A DNA stretch of 64,000 bases from NCBI RefSeq assembly GCF_028682475.1, contig NZ_JANHLE010000011.1, forward strand, positions 105,053 through 169,052. The letters run 5' to 3'. Origin of the DNA: Pseudomonas putida (GTDB taxonomy: Bacteria; Pseudomonadota; Gammaproteobacteria; Pseudomonadales; Pseudomonadaceae). Every line of letters starts with the position of its first letter. The first letter of the stretch is position 1. Under the pieces are notes generated by a model that saw nothing but the letters and a program-made list of their open reading frames with translations, was not told the DNA's origin and made no database searches. The position numbers and the translations under genes were made by a program. This document shows, piece after piece, positions 41,801-52,200 of the stretch.

Positions 41801-43473
41801 GGGATTACGGCGACCTTGATGAAGCGCTGCATGCCTGGGTGAGGCAAGGGCATGCCGACAACCTGTTCGGGGCGCGCCGACACTTCGCTGATGAGTTGCG
41901 CCGAAGCTGGCGTCTGGAGGGGCGACGGCTTGTCACGCCCACTGGGCAACCTGCCGGTAATCGCTTGAGTCTGATCGGTATGGACATCAGAACCCTGCCG
42001 ACGCTGCCTGCAAATGCGGATTTTAACCACGTCAGTGAGCTGGTCTTGGTAGGGCTGCAGGTGGATGCCATTCCCGCAGGGTTCCTGCGCTGTTTCTCGC
42101 GCTTGCGCTGGCTCAATCTGAGTAACAACGCACTGGTTGACTTGCCTGCAGACATCGGCCAGTTGACTCAGTTGACTACCCTGCGTCTGTCGGGTAACCG
42201 CATACGAATGACTCAGGCGGCAGTCGAGTCTTTGCATAGCTTGTCCCGCTTGCACACCCTGGATCTGAGCGCCAATCCGCTGGGTGCAATCAGCCTTGAG
42301 TTTCGTCAGCTGTCTCGACTTCGCGAGCTGAACCTGCGTCGGGCGAATTTGCAGGCGGTACCCGTTGGGCTGGAGTGGTGCGGCTTGTTGGAGTTTGCCG
42401 ACCTGCGTGACAATCAGATCGCGGTGCTGCCAGAAGCCTTGCTCAATGCTCCGCTTGAGACACGCCGTGCCGTGGAGCTGCGTAACAACCCGGTACCGGT
42501 GGACATGCTTGACCGTCTGTACGCACCTGGCCCTGCGCCAGTTGTGCTGCCACCGCCAGTGGTTGTCCAGACGCAGATCAGGGAGGCCTGGCTGGCAACC
42601 TTGGAGGCGTCGATGAGAGCGGATCGCGAACAACAATGGAATGACCTGCAGGCGCAATCCGGCAGTGAAGAGTTTTTCCGCTTGCTTGGCGACTTGACCG
42701 AAACCAGTGATTACCGGCAGGCCCGCCAGGACCTGTCTCGACGGGTGTGGGCGGTACTCGACGCTGCCAGTGACGAACAGTTGCTGCGCAAGGAGCTGTT
42801 TGGTCTGGCAGGCGAGCGCGGCTGTGCGGATAGAGTGATCTCGTGCTTCAGCACTCTGGAGGTCCGTATGCTGGTTGCTCAGGCGTTACGTGGGCGCGCG
42901 TCAGCGCAAGAGCAGGCATCGCTGCTGGGGCTGGCGCGAGGCTTGTTTCGGCTGGAAAGGGTCGAGGCGATTGCGCGTCTGGACATTGAGCGGCGCGTGA
43001 CGCTGGAGACGGACAGGCTGCGCAATGCCGGTTTGTCCGAGGAACAGGCCGCAGCGCGTGGGCGGGCAAGGGTGGATGAGGTCGAGGTAAGCCTGGCGTA
43101 CCGTATTGCTCTTGCCCGAACCCTCGACCTTCCTGGTCAACCGAAGACCATGCAGTTCGAGCGACTCGCCGGCGTGACGCAGCAGCAGCTAAGTGATGCC
43201 GCGGCGGCGGTGCGATGGGCTTCAGCGACCGACGAACTGGTGACGTATGTCAGTCAGCGGGATTTTTGGATCAAGTATCTGGAGCGTGAGAAGGCTGACC
43301 GGTTCCAGGACGTTTTGCAGCCATTCTGGGAGCAACAGGAGGCGCTGAACGGTTTGGAGGGTGAGATGCTGGCGCAAAGCGCACAGAACATCCAAGACTA
43401 CAAAAAAGCTGTAAACGGATTGATAGAGCAACTGACTCGCGAGGCCCTGCAGGCGTTGCCTGCGGACGAGTGA
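38887..43473 (+). CDS. Giant toxin-like protein: DUF6543-type N-part, LRRs, NEL E3 ubiquitin ligase
   Basis: The 1528-residue protein has the organisation of Pseudomonas 'dermonecrotic toxin domain / NEL' proteins. A long N-terminal half contains two hydrophobic segments (about 386-414 and 439-461) around a 24-residue hydrophilic link. About six or seven leucine-rich repeats follow (about 1045-1210, such as LRWLNLSNNALVDLP and LHTLDLSANPLGA). The C-terminus resembles the NEL (novel E3 ligase) domain of IpaH/SspH effectors: the active-site motif GCADRV places the catalytic cysteine at C1313. No Sec signal is seen. ATG 38887 is preferred; a GTG at 38854 would add 11 residues. It lies between an AraC regulator and an acyl-CoA operon. 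Host targets and export route are unknown. Confidence 0.85.
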   Translation: MSESVTDTQLESATDAFIAQTLPAWLKGIGHDQFQALRTSFEKHVRSQQEVKRVFARLQPLDSFVTSLLEERLFSSLSLSVALDKAQWREERRKLVGDATGPAQYRSYFVRMPALQKFLHNFKDAEPFFEQTGLVYPADAATGQAEQVLTTDSAQLVALCRSLDVGEQYQQHLDAVLDADCTATLVEDKRLQLALAIEVAALKEQLQADDLDMLRRIVAGQPPTHAQSDRVYAGALQVLGYRVEGALAFELHGIIPVAGGFPKSLVQGVILFLPGDHRQTLRAFGTWREASLALGKLLRDPGYQRRFNQHIALADRPDYLATLRKRLADEKTDATATCEVINDPLFSTLAIEQQQRIRDDAQFLAVPTAQVNARVSAERLQALESVGLTVVNLAGLFVPAIGVVLTADLVAQTLSEVCEGVQDWSQGHQHEALDHLLGVAETVVVSAALVGGTALVARGFARSAVVDQLAPALNDAGQARLWSGDVTSYEDRGTPADLLEQDNGLLSNGTGHWWRNGDSHYQVRPVKGRSAWQLRHPQGEASFGPLLEFNGERCWQLSSEHPVEWEGTGLLLGRLWPPASSLPANRVEQILKVADVDETHLRGLLVERRPLPVELRDTLERFAVDARVETFIAQLGEGREDDSELFQWCSDALKTDTMSIQEQRAVFLGDVPALREQLFEHFSRQYVARDPLLTEPSQDTKSMLALIQRDFKGLPDAYALDVLKLATDTQRQRMVSAKRIPLAVAEQARAHLQLAQLTRIREGLYLKGSYRPETVSLVFALLRKQARLSGTADLELREGSDAGRVLARLHPDNDPKNVTVILVRDSGSFRCYNQVGIELDPLLDNPDSLAEVLTRHLSWDDLARLTWDGSGARDQIDNALRTWLPSGRQALLQLTELGEIKPRYSPLQRLPDGRIGYLLSGRGEGRHPSRRALIDATRALYPTLGARALDNFVTDLLAAPGTAYIRLIQQFRDYGDLDEALHAWVRQGHADNLFGARRHFADELRRSWRLEGRRLVTPTGQPAGNRLSLIGMDIRTLPTLPANADFNHVSELVLVGLQVDAIPAGFLRCFSRLRWLNLSNNALVDLPADIGQLTQLTTLRLSGNRIRMTQAAVESLHSLSRLHTLDLSANPLGAISLEFRQLSRLRELNLRRANLQAVPVGLEWCGLLEFADLRDNQIAVLPEALLNAPLETRRAVELRNNPVPVDMLDRLYAPGPAPVVLPPPVVVQTQIREAWLATLEASMRADREQQWNDLQAQSGSEEFFRLLGDLTETSDYRQARQDLSRRVWAVLDAASDEQLLRKELFGLAGERGCADRVISCFSTLEVRMLVAQALRGRASAQEQASLLGLARGLFRLERVEAIARLDIERRVTLETDRLRNAGLSEEQAAARGRARVDEVEVSLAYRIALARTLDLPGQPKTMQFERLAGVTQQQLSDAAAAVRWASATDELVTYVSQRDFWIKYLEREKADRFQDVLQPFWEQQEALNGLEGEMLAQSAQNIQDYKKAVNGLIEQLTREALQALPADE

Positions 43474-43487
43474 AGGCACCTTGCAGC

Positions 43488-43522
43488 GGCCAAACCGCTC
43501 ATCCCTATTGAGCGCTTTGGCC
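43488..43522. repeat. Inverted repeat between the NEL toxin gene and the acyl-CoA operon
   Basis: GGCCAAACCGCTCA (43488-43501) and TGAGCGCTTTGGCC (43509-43522) pair at 13 of 14 positions around TCCCTAT. It starts 14 bases after the toxin gene stop and ends 80 bases before the first acyl-CoA gene. It could be a terminator without T run or an operator. Confidence 0.6.
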
Positions 43523-43601
43523 ATTGCCGAGCGCCGTTTGCGGCGACAACATCGTCAGATCAAAGGTGATACTCCAACAATAAGAAATCAGGAGTCTGAC
43601 G

Positions 43602-45254
43602 ATGCGTGATTACGCTACGGCCGCAAGCGGCTTCGATTATTCTCTGGTTACCCGCGAAGTCCTGCACGGTAACCTCGATGCGCTCAATGCCTGTGTCGAG
43701 TGCTGCGACCGGCATGTCGGCAAAAATCGTGTCGCCCTGAACTGGGAGGGCCGCGACGGCAGCAGCGCCCAGTACAGCTTCGAGCAGTTGCAACAGTCTG
43801 CCGCGCGTCTGGCCAATGTGCTCAAGGCCCAGGGGGTGAGTGCCGGAGACCGGGTCGCCGGGTTGATGCCACGCACGGCTGAATTACTGATCACCGTGTT
43901 GGCCACCTGGCGTCTGGGTGCGGTTTATCAACCTTTATTCACTGCCTTCGGGCCTAAAGCCATCGAGCACCGGCTGGAGCAGTCGGGCGCCAAGGTAGTG
44001 GTCACCGAGCCACTCAACCGCAGTAAGCTCGACGATGTACATGGGTGCCCGACGATCATCTGCGTCGGTGCACAGGACGGATCCAGCGATGTCGACTTCC
44101 ACACGGCGCTGGCGGCTGCCAGTGATCGCTGCGAGCCGGTGTTGCTGGGTGCTGACGCGCCGTTCCTGCTGATGTTCACCTCCGGTACCACCGGCCCGGC
44201 CAAGCCGCTGGAAGTGCCGTTGCGCGCCATCGTCGCCTTCCAGGGCTACATGCGCGATGCCATCGACCTGCGCCCGGAAGACAATTTCTGGAACCTCGCC
44301 GATCCTGGCTGGGCCTACGGTCTGTATTACGCTGTGACCGGGCCGTTGGCGCTGGGCCATTCCACGACCTTCTTCGATGGTCCGTTCAGTGTTGAAAGCA
44401 CCTGCCGGGTCATCAACAAATACGCCATCAGCAACCTGGCAGGCTCGCCCACCGCCTATCGCTTGCTGATCGCTGCCGGCAGCGACTTCAGCACGCCGAT
44501 CAAGGGCCGCCTGCGGGTGGTCAGTAGTGCTGGCGAGCCGCTCAACCCGGAAGTCATCCGCTGGTTTGCCGTCGAGCTGGGGGTGACCATTCACGATCAC
44601 TACGGGCAGACCGAGCTGGGCATGGTGCTGTGCAACCACCATGGCCTGCAGCACCCGGTGCACCTGGGGTCGGCGGGGTTTGCCATTCCCGGGCACCGCA
44701 TCGTCGTTGTGGATGAGCAGGCCAACGAGCTGCCGGCCGGCCAACCAGGCATTCTTGCCGTGGACCGCGAACAGTCGCCGTTGTGCTGGTTCGCTGGATA
44801 TCACGGCTTGCCGACCAAATCCTTCGTCGGCAAGTACTACCTCAGCGGTGACACCGTCGAACTCAACAGTGACGGCAGTATCAGTTTTGTCGGCCGTAGT
44901 GATGATGTGATCACCACTTCCGGTTACCGGGTCGGACCCTTCGATGTCGAGAGTGCCCTGATCGAGCACCCGGCAGTGATCGAGGCTGCCGTAGTCGGCA
45001 AGCCAGACCCGGAGCGTACCGAACTGATCAAGGCCTTCGTGGTGCTGGCTGCTGGTCAGCAGCCCAGCGAGGAACTGGCCGAGGCACTGAAGCAACATGT
45101 ACGTCAGCGCCTTTATGCCCACGCGTATCCACGCGAAATCGAATTTGTCAGCGAGCTGCCCAAGACCCCGAGCGGCAAGCTGCAGCGTTTCATCCTGCGC
45201 AACCAGGAAATTGCCAAACAACAAGCCGCGCTGGCCGCAACCACCAGCGCCTGA
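43602..45254 (+). CDS. Acyl-CoA synthetase (AMP-forming)
   Basis: The 550-residue enzyme activates a carboxylic acid to its CoA thioester with ATP. It has the ANL-family phosphate loop FTSGTTGPAKPLEV, the adenylate motif YGQTELG, and the C-terminal catalytic lysine in LPKTPSGKLQRF. The FWNLADPGWAYGLYY segment is typical of the acetyl/short-medium acyl group. AGGAG precedes ATG 43602. It begins a five-gene operon; the same order exists in P. putida as PP_2213 to PP_2217 (from memory), where it acts on short or branched acids. Confidence 0.92.
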   Translation: MRDYATAASGFDYSLVTREVLHGNLDALNACVECCDRHVGKNRVALNWEGRDGSSAQYSFEQLQQSAARLANVLKAQGVSAGDRVAGLMPRTAELLITVLATWRLGAVYQPLFTAFGPKAIEHRLEQSGAKVVVTEPLNRSKLDDVHGCPTIICVGAQDGSSDVDFHTALAAASDRCEPVLLGADAPFLLMFTSGTTGPAKPLEVPLRAIVAFQGYMRDAIDLRPEDNFWNLADPGWAYGLYYAVTGPLALGHSTTFFDGPFSVESTCRVINKYAISNLAGSPTAYRLLIAAGSDFSTPIKGRLRVVSSAGEPLNPEVIRWFAVELGVTIHDHYGQTELGMVLCNHHGLQHPVHLGSAGFAIPGHRIVVVDEQANELPAGQPGILAVDREQSPLCWFAGYHGLPTKSFVGKYYLSGDTVELNSDGSISFVGRSDDVITTSGYRVGPFDVESALIEHPAVIEAAVVGKPDPERTELIKAFVVLAAGQQPSEELAEALKQHVRQRLYAHAYPREIEFVSELPKTPSGKLQRFILRNQEIAKQQAALAATTSA

Positions 45255-45266
45255 GGAAAGACCATC

Positions 45267-46034
45267 ATGCAGATTGCCAACAAGAACTTTATCGTCAGTG
45301 GCGCGGCCTCAGGTTTGGGGGCCGCCACCGCACAGATGCTCATTGAGGCGGGTGCCCAGGTAATGCTGGTCGACCTCAATGCCGAGGCCGTTGCTGCCAA
45401 AGCCCAGGAGCTGGGTTCCAAGGCGCGCTTTGCGGTCGCCGACATCAGCCAGGAAGCCCCTGCCAAAGCCGCGGTTGATGCTGCCGTGACTGCGTTCGGC
45501 AGTCTCCACGGGCTGATCAACTGCGCCGGTATCGTCGGCGCCGAGAAGGTCCTGGGCAAGAATGGTCCGCACGGCCTGGAAAGCTTCAGCCGGGTGATCA
45601 ACGTCAACCTGATCGGCAGTTTCAACCTGCTGCGCCTGGCCGCTGCAGCCATGGCCGAAGGCGAAGCGAGTGCCGAGGGTGAGCGTGGAGTGATCATCAA
45701 TACCGCCTCGATTGCCGCCTATGACGGGCAAATCGGCCAGGCAGCCTATGCCGCTTCCAAGGGCGCAATCGCCAGTCTGACCCTGCCAGCGGCGCGTGAG
45801 CTGGCGCGCTTTGGCATCCGTGTGATGACCATCGCCCCGGGTATATTCGAGACCCCGATGATGGCGGGCATGACCCAGGAAGTGCGTGACTCGCTGGCCG
45901 CCGGCGTGCCGTTCCCGCCACGCCTCGGTCGTCCACAGGAATACGCTGCGCTGGCGCGGCATATCATCGAAAACAGCATGCTCAATGGCGAGGTGATCCG
46001 TCTTGACGGTGCCTTGCGTATGGCCGCCAAGTAA
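45267..46034 (+). CDS. Short-chain dehydrogenase, 3-hydroxyacyl-CoA dehydrogenase type II
   Basis: The 255-residue SDR has the NAD loop [12 protein letters not shown] (11-22), the NxxG-type [11 protein letters not shown] and the catalytic YAASK (within 151-163). The C-terminal [14 protein letters not shown] pattern is that of 3-hydroxyacyl-CoA dehydrogenase type II (HSD17B10 / 3-hydroxy-2-methylbutyryl-CoA dehydrogenase group). GAGGAAAG precedes ATG 45267, 12 bases after the synthetase. It would oxidise the 3-hydroxyacyl-CoA made by the last gene of the operon. Confidence 0.92.
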   Translation: MQIANKNFIVSGAASGLGAATAQMLIEAGAQVMLVDLNAEAVAAKAQELGSKARFAVADISQEAPAKAAVDAAVTAFGSLHGLINCAGIVGAEKVLGKNGPHGLESFSRVINVNLIGSFNLLRLAAAAMAEGEASAEGERGVIINTASIAAYDGQIGQAAYAASKGAIASLTLPAARELARFGIRVMTIAPGIFETPMMAGMTQEVRDSLAAGVPFPPRLGRPQEYAALARHIIENSMLNGEVIRLDGALRMAAK

Positions 46035-46051
46035 TTGCAGGAGTACCTATC

Positions 46052-47245
46052 ATGACCCTCGCCAATGATCCGATTGTAATCGTCAGCGCCGTGCGCACCC
46101 CCATGGGCGGCCTGCAGGGCGACCTGAAAAGCCTCACCGCGCCACAACTGGGCGCTGCGGCCATTCGTGCTGCGGTCGAGCGTGCCGGGGTTGCCCCGGA
46201 TAGCGTCGAGCAGGTGCTGTTCGGCTGCGTGCTGCCAGCCGGTCTGGGCCAGGCGCCAGCGCGCCAGGCGGCGTTGGGCGCCGGGCTGAACAAGAGCACC
46301 ACCTGCACTACCCTGAACAAGATGTGCGGCTCGGGCATGCAGGCGGCGATCATGGCGCACGACTTGCTGCTGGCCGGCAGCGCCGATGTGGTGGTGGCCG
46401 GTGGCATGGAGAGCATGTCCAACGCCCCTTACCTGCTGGACAAAGCGCGCAGCGGCTATCGCATGGGCCACGGTAAGATCATCGACCACATGTTCTTCGA
46501 TGGTCTTGAGGACGCTTATGACAAGGGGCGCCTGATGGGCACCTTTGCCGAGGATTGTGCCGAAAACAACGGCTTTACCCGTCAGCAGCAGGATGACTTT
46601 GCCATCGCCTCGCTGACCCGTGCCCAGCAAGCGATCAAGGATGGCAGTTTTGCCAGCGAGATCGTCCCGGTAGAAGTGACCGAGGGCAAGACGCAGCGCC
46701 TGGTCAGTGACGACGAGCAGCCGCCCAAGGCGCGTCTGGACAAGATTCCCCAGCTCAAACCGGCATTCCGTGACGGCGGTACGGTCACAGCAGCCAACTC
46801 CAGCTCCATTTCCGACGGCGCTGCAGCCTTGGTGCTGATGCGTCGCTCCCAAGCTGAAAAACAAGGGTTGAAGCCCTTGGCTGTCATCCACGGCCACGCT
46901 GCTTTTGCCGACACTCCGGCGTTGTTCCCGACGGCACCGATTGGTGCCATCGACAAACTGATCAAACGCACTGGCTGGAACCTGGCCGAGGTCGATCTGT
47001 TCGAAATCAACGAGGCGTTTGCCGTGGTCACGCTGGCGGCGATGAAGCACCTGGATCTGCCGCACGACAAGGTCAACATTCACGGCGGTGCCTGCGCCCT
47101 GGGCCATCCGATCGGCGCTTCGGGTGCGCGCATCCTCGTCACCTTGCTCGCCGCCCTGCGTCAGAAAGGCCTGCACCGCGGTATTGCGGCGATCTGCATC
47201 GGTGGCGGTGAAGCGACTGCCATGGCCGTCGAGTGTCTGTACTGA
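46052..47245 (+). CDS. Acetyl-CoA acetyltransferase / thiolase
   Basis: The 397-residue thiolase has the nucleophile cysteine in [10 protein letters not shown] (about 91), the catalytic histidine in [16 protein letters not shown], and the second cysteine in [12 protein letters not shown]. It cleaves a 3-ketoacyl-CoA, for example 2-methylacetoacetyl-CoA, to acetyl-CoA and a shorter acyl-CoA. AGGAG precedes ATG 46052. It is the thiolase step of the operon (I recall the P. putida equivalent as fadAx). Confidence 0.93.
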   Translation: MTLANDPIVIVSAVRTPMGGLQGDLKSLTAPQLGAAAIRAAVERAGVAPDSVEQVLFGCVLPAGLGQAPARQAALGAGLNKSTTCTTLNKMCGSGMQAAIMAHDLLLAGSADVVVAGGMESMSNAPYLLDKARSGYRMGHGKIIDHMFFDGLEDAYDKGRLMGTFAEDCAENNGFTRQQQDDFAIASLTRAQQAIKDGSFASEIVPVEVTEGKTQRLVSDDEQPPKARLDKIPQLKPAFRDGGTVTAANSSSISDGAAALVLMRRSQAEKQGLKPLAVIHGHAAFADTPALFPTAPIGAIDKLIKRTGWNLAEVDLFEINEAFAVVTLAAMKHLDLPHDKVNIHGGACALGHPIGASGARILVTLLAALRQKGLHRGIAAICIGGGEATAMAVECLY

Positions 47246-47253
47246 GGTGCACC

Positions 47254-48381
47254 ATGCTAGTCAATGACGAACAACAGCAAATCAGTGACGCGGTCCGTCA
47301 GTTCGCTCAAGAGCGTCTGCGGCCGTTTGCCGAGCAATGGGACCGCGATCATCGCTTCCCCAAGGAGGCCATCGAGGAGATGGCCGAACTGGGGCTGTTC
47401 GGCATGCTGGTGCCGGAGCAGTGGGGTGGCAGCGATACCGGCTACGTGGCGTATGCCATGGCGCTGGAAGAGATTGCCGCTGGCGATGGCGCATGCTCGA
47501 CCATCATGAGTGTGCACAACTCGGTGGGTTGCGTGCCGATTCTCAAGTTTGGCAATGACGCCCAGAAACAGCAGTTCCTCACGCCGCTCGCCAGTGGTCA
47601 GATGCTCGGCGCTTTCGCCCTGACCGAGCCCCAGGCCGGTTCCGATGCCAGTAGCCTGAAGACCCGTGCGCGGCGTGACGGCGATCATTACGTGCTCAAT
47701 GGCTGCAAGCAGTTCATCACCTCCGGGCAGAATGCCGGTGTGGTGATTGTCTTCGCCGTGACTGATCCCGCTGCCGGCAAACGCGGCATCAGTGCGTTTA
47801 TCGTCCCGACCGACTCGCCCGGCTATCAGGTTGCCCGGGTCGAGGACAAACTCGGCCAGCACGCTTCCGACACCTGTCAGATCGTTTTCGACGATGTGCG
47901 GGTGCCGGTCGCCAACCGTCTGGGCGAGGAAGGCGAAGGCTACAAGATCGCCCTGGCCAACCTTGAAGGTGGCCGTATCGGTATCGCCTCGCAGTCGGTG
48001 GGCATGGCCCGTGCCGCCTTTGAAGTGGCTCGCGACTATGCGCGTGAGCGCCAGAGTTTTGGTAAAGCGCTGATCGAGCATCAGGCCGTGGCCTTCCGCC
48101 TGGCCGACATGGCCACCCGTGTCGCTGTCGCCCGGCAGATGGTCCTGCATGCCGCAGCACTGCGTGATGCCGGGCGCCCGGCGTTGGTCGAAGCCTCGAT
48201 GGCCAAGCTGTTTGCCTCGGAAATGGCCGAAAAGGTCTGCTCGGATGCCTTGCAGACCCTCGGCGGTTATGGCTATCTGAGCGACTTTCCGCTGGAGCGC
48301 ATTTACCGCGATGTGCGGGTCTGCCAGATTTACGAAGGCACCAGCGATATTCAGCGCATGGTCATTGCGCGCAATCTTTGA
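47254..48381 (+). CDS. Acyl-CoA dehydrogenase (short/branched-chain)
   Basis: The 375-residue FAD enzyme introduces the alpha-beta double bond into acyl-CoA. The FAD/substrate motifs [17 protein letters not shown] and the ACAD signatures [15 protein letters not shown] and [20 protein letters not shown] are present; the catalytic base is the glutamate in [12 protein letters not shown], as in short-chain and 2-methyl-branched ACADs. ATG 47254 follows GAGGTG; an upstream in-frame start would run into the thiolase gene. Confidence 0.93.
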   Translation: MLVNDEQQQISDAVRQFAQERLRPFAEQWDRDHRFPKEAIEEMAELGLFGMLVPEQWGGSDTGYVAYAMALEEIAAGDGACSTIMSVHNSVGCVPILKFGNDAQKQQFLTPLASGQMLGAFALTEPQAGSDASSLKTRARRDGDHYVLNGCKQFITSGQNAGVVIVFAVTDPAAGKRGISAFIVPTDSPGYQVARVEDKLGQHASDTCQIVFDDVRVPVANRLGEEGEGYKIALANLEGGRIGIASQSVGMARAAFEVARDYARERQSFGKALIEHQAVAFRLADMATRVAVARQMVLHAAALRDAGRPALVEASMAKLFASEMAEKVCSDALQTLGGYGYLSDFPLERIYRDVRVCQIYEGTSDIQRMVIARNL

Positions 48382-48395
48382 AGGGAGCAGCTTGC

Positions 48396-49169
48396 ATGTC
48401 ATTTGAAACCATTTTGCTGGACATCCACGGCAAGGTCGGTCTGATCACCCTCAACCGTCCGCAGGCCCTCAACGCGCTCAATGCGCAGATCGTCGGCGAG
48501 ATCAACCAGGCCCTGGATCAGCTGGAAGCCAACCCGAACATCGGTTGCGTGGTGCTTACCGGCTCGGCCAAGGCTTTTGCCGCGGGCGCCGATATCAAGG
48601 AAATGGCTGACCTGCGTTACCCGCAGATCTATGTCGATGACCTGTTCAGTGATGCCGATCGCATCGCCAACCGGCGCAAGCCGATTATCGCTGCTGTGTC
48701 CGGGTTCGCCCTGGGTGGTGGCTGCGAGCTGGCGATGATGTGCGATTTCATTCTCGCTGCCGACAATGCCAAGTTTGGCCAGCCGGAAATCAATCTTGGC
48801 GTGCTGCCGGGTATGGGCGGGACTCAGCGTCTGACCCGTGCCGTGGGCAAGGCCAAGGCCATGGAACTGTGCCTGAGCGGCCGCTTGATGGGCGCCGAGG
48901 AAGCCGAGCGCGCCGGTCTGGTGGCACGCGTGGTACCGCAGGCCGAGCTGCTGGAAGAAGCCCTGAAGGTGGCGGCAACCATCGCCAGCAAGTCGATTCC
49001 GATGACCATGATGGTCAAGGAAAGTGTCAACCGCGCCTTCGAAGTCAACCTGGCAGAAGGCGTGCGCTTCGAGCGCCGGGTATTCCATGCGGCCTTCGCC
49101 ACTGAAGACCAGAAGGAAGGCATGGCGGCGTTCATTGCCAAGCGGGAAGCGCAGTTCAAGGACCGTTGA
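48396..49169 (+). CDS. Enoyl-CoA hydratase
   Basis: The 257-residue crotonase-fold enzyme hydrates enoyl-CoA. It has the oxyanion-hole stretch [12 protein letters not shown] and [15 protein letters not shown]; the catalytic glutamates are expected in the GGGCEL and [19 protein letters not shown] regions (the latter with L where E is common). AAGGGAG lies 10 bases before ATG 48396. It ends the operon; an imperfect hairpin with a T-rich tail (49174-49210) follows. Confidence 0.93.
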   Translation: MSFETILLDIHGKVGLITLNRPQALNALNAQIVGEINQALDQLEANPNIGCVVLTGSAKAFAAGADIKEMADLRYPQIYVDDLFSDADRIANRRKPIIAAVSGFALGGGCELAMMCDFILAADNAKFGQPEINLGVLPGMGGTQRLTRAVGKAKAMELCLSGRLMGAEEAERAGLVARVVPQAELLEEALKVAATIASKSIPMTMMVKESVNRAFEVNLAEGVRFERRVFHAAFATEDQKEGMAAFIAKREAQFKDR

Positions 49170-49173
49170 AATC

Positions 49174-49210
49174 AAGGGGGCAGCTCCCACAGCGTGCTGC
49201 TCCCTTTGTT
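49174..49210. terminator. Terminator-like hairpin after the acyl-CoA operon
   Basis: AAGGGGGCAGC (49174-49184) pairs with GCTGCTCCCTT (49196-49206) with one G-T pair; the tail is TGTTG. It also abuts the end of the convergent toxin-like gene. Confidence 0.6.
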
Positions 49211-49211
49211 G

Positions 49212-52200
49212 CTACAGGCCGAAGAAATACTTTTCGGCGGATACCAAAGTAATCGGTGCTCGGTAGACATCGATGGTCTTGCCACTGTGCGGATCGGTGA
49301 TGCTCGCACCGGCGGTATGTCGCTGGGCGGCGGATTTCAGGTGCCCGGCGATGAAACTCTCACGTGGCGTGTCCATGGCTGGATAGTGGAAATGGGCATA
49401 CCACAGCCCCCTGTCCTGGTAGCTGATCTCGTACTCGTCAAGAAAATCATCCGCTCGCCCCTTGGTTTTGGCCAGGCGTCGGCGTGGTCCTGCACTGCGG
49501 ACCTGAACCTGATCATGGTCAATCAGGTATTGCACCTCACCCATTCTGGGCTTCTGCCTTAAAGCGGCCTGGGTCCGCAGCTCCAGCGCCTGATCCTTGA
49601 GGGTCTGGGCCAGTTCATCAAGCGACCCTATGACCAGCGCGGCGTCTTCGCTGCGTGCTGCCTCATCGGTCTGATTGACTTCAGTCAAGCATTGCTCGAT
49701 GGCCTGACGCTGGGTGGTGAGGAGCGCTTGCTGGTGGTCAAGCATTTCCTCGATTTCAACCGGCAGATAGTTTTCCGACCTTGTTGCCTGCAAGCTATGA
49801 AGCGTCCCACGAGCGCTCGACATCCGCGTACGGCTCTGCTTGAGCACGCTTTTCAACGATTGTGATGGACCCTGTGAAGGCTCGGGTGTAGCGCTTGGTA
49901 CTTCGACCCACTCATCCTGGTCCCGTCGATAGGTGCGTGACGGGGTCTTGTTGTCCGGGCCTGGAATGTCGACCAACGAGTCGTTGTCTACTCGGGGTTC
50001 TGCCAGCAGCAGACCGCTTTCGGTGGTTTCGATCAGCCCGGGAGCCTGGCTGCGCAGCTGCTTGACGGTACTGTTGGGCGGGTAGTCCGGGAAATCGGCA
50101 AGGTCATGGTGCACGCCATCGGCGATCTGCTGCACATCGCCGATCAGCTCGGCCAGTGCCGCCAGAGAAGCAGGTTGCTCCAAAAGTGGCTGCAGATTAT
50201 TCAGTTGGCGCAACGTGGCATTGAGCTGCTGCTCGATGCTACGCAGCACTCGCACCTTCAGTTCGACAGTAGGTTGCTCAAGATTCGCCAGGCGCAGCCG
50301 TTGCGCAATCCCCAGGTTGAGGTTCTTCCAGGCGCGGTCCAGCCAGTAATTGCCCAAGTCGTCCAGTGGGTAGAGCAGGCTCAAGCGGTTGAAGTTTATT
50401 TCACCCCGCATGAAGCGCCACATCAGGTGCTCCGAGTCTGTTTCCCGGTTCGCCTGGACCCAGTTGTTCAGCTCGGTGATCTTTGCTTGTTGGCGACTGG
50501 CTAGCCGATTCAATTGCCCGCGTGCGTCGTTCAATGTCTCGGCGCAGGTGATCAACTGATCAAGCAGCGAAGTCATGTTGTCCAGACGCTCTTTGCTGAT
50601 GTGTCTGTCGGCTGCGGGAATTGTTTCAAGTTCCGGCGTTTGATTGACCAAAGCCACCATTTGCGAACGCAGCGGCCGAAAGAGTTTTTTCAATGACCCA
50701 TAACTCGATTTTTCGCAACTTATAAGCTCATACAGCGCCGTGGCCCGCACCACCTTGAACTGTTTCACAGGCTCGTTGTGGTTGCTGGCTTCCAGCGTGT
50801 TCAGGTGCTCAGCCCAGAACCTGGCATAGGCTTGCGTCTTATCCAGGCAACTGCGCAACAAGCGCTCATCGCTGGCCGTTGCGGCCATGGTCATCACCTG
50901 CTCGCGTGTCGTTTTCTGGCTTCTGATCTGCTCGACATCGCTCATCAGCTGGGTTCGCAGGGCACTGACAGCTTGCACCCTTTCCTGTTTGCGCAGCTCC
51001 AGTTGCTTGCTCAACGGCATGCCTGCGCGCAGCCGCAGCGCCAGGTCAATCCGCCACCGTCCGGCCTCATCGCGGGTCAGCCAGGGGCCGGGCTCGTCTG
51101 TGCTGGAAGCGCCGACAATCCGCGGCAACTCGTGCTGTGGGTCAATCTCGACCCGGTAGACCTGATTGTCCAGGCTCGCCCAAAGCTGATCGTTGTACAG
51201 ATACAGGCCACGCAGCGGACCGCTTGGCACCGGACTGTGCAGTTGTGACAAGGGAATGTTGGCCTGTAGCTTTTTCAACGTTGTGCGCTGCGTTGCATTG
51301 AGCGTCTGATTCGGCCGGGCCCAGTTGAATTCCAGTGGGGGCTGAACGATTCGGGTCGGCATCAATGGCGTTGGCGGTGGGGCGGGGGGTGTTGCCGGCG
51401 GTGGCTGCACTTCAGGTGAGTCCAGACTCAAGCCCTGGTAGGCGTGAGAGAACAGCAGCACGGCAACATTGACCAGTAGATTGATCAGGTTAATGCGGCG
51501 GCCCGCCGGATCACTCTGGCTATCGGCGTTGACGAAGTCCACCAGAGCAATACTCATTTGTACCAGCCAGACGGCGTTGGCCAGGGTGCCACCGGCCAGC
51601 GGCAGAAGGGTATTGAGCAGCAGCCAGCCAAGCGTCTGCCAGCGCTCCCAGCGCGTCTGCGAAGTGCTTGCCGATTGTGCCTTGAAGTGTTTGATCGTCT
51701 CTTCGACGCAAGCCTGGTAGAGGGTGGCCCCAATGCTGGATAACGGCGCTTCGACCGAGAGTGTGACCGGCGCCGGTGTACCGAACGGCAAGCCGAAATC
51801 ATCCTCGGTCGAGTGGAATAGATGGGGTTCCTTGAAGCCGCCATGGGCATATATCCGCCGGGACCGTTCGGGCAGGCGCTGGATCAGGTCGTCCTGCAGC
51901 GCCCCTGGATTGCTGATTGCAACCAGCAGTGCCAAGCGATCCGTGAACTCCAGCAACGGCTCTGGATGCAAAGGGCGATACAGCACACAAGGACCTGTCG
52001 CCGGATTGTGTGCTTCGATCAACCAGGTATTGAACAGCAGGTCTGATGTAGCGCCAGGCGAACTGATCAGGCCCATCGGCCGTATAGCCCAAACAGCTGG
52101 CGTGGATTGGGGTAGCACCTGCATTACCTGGCTGATGCCGTTCACGGCGGCCTCGCTCAAGCGGTTGTCATGCAGGTGCAGTTCCAGGGCGAAGGCCGGT

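Noticed and set aside
38887..43473. NEL-type protein as a classic type III effector
   Set aside because: The N-terminal half is over 1000 residues with a hydrophobic hairpin, unlike the short N-termini of IpaH-type effectors, and there are no type III chaperone or apparatus genes in the window.
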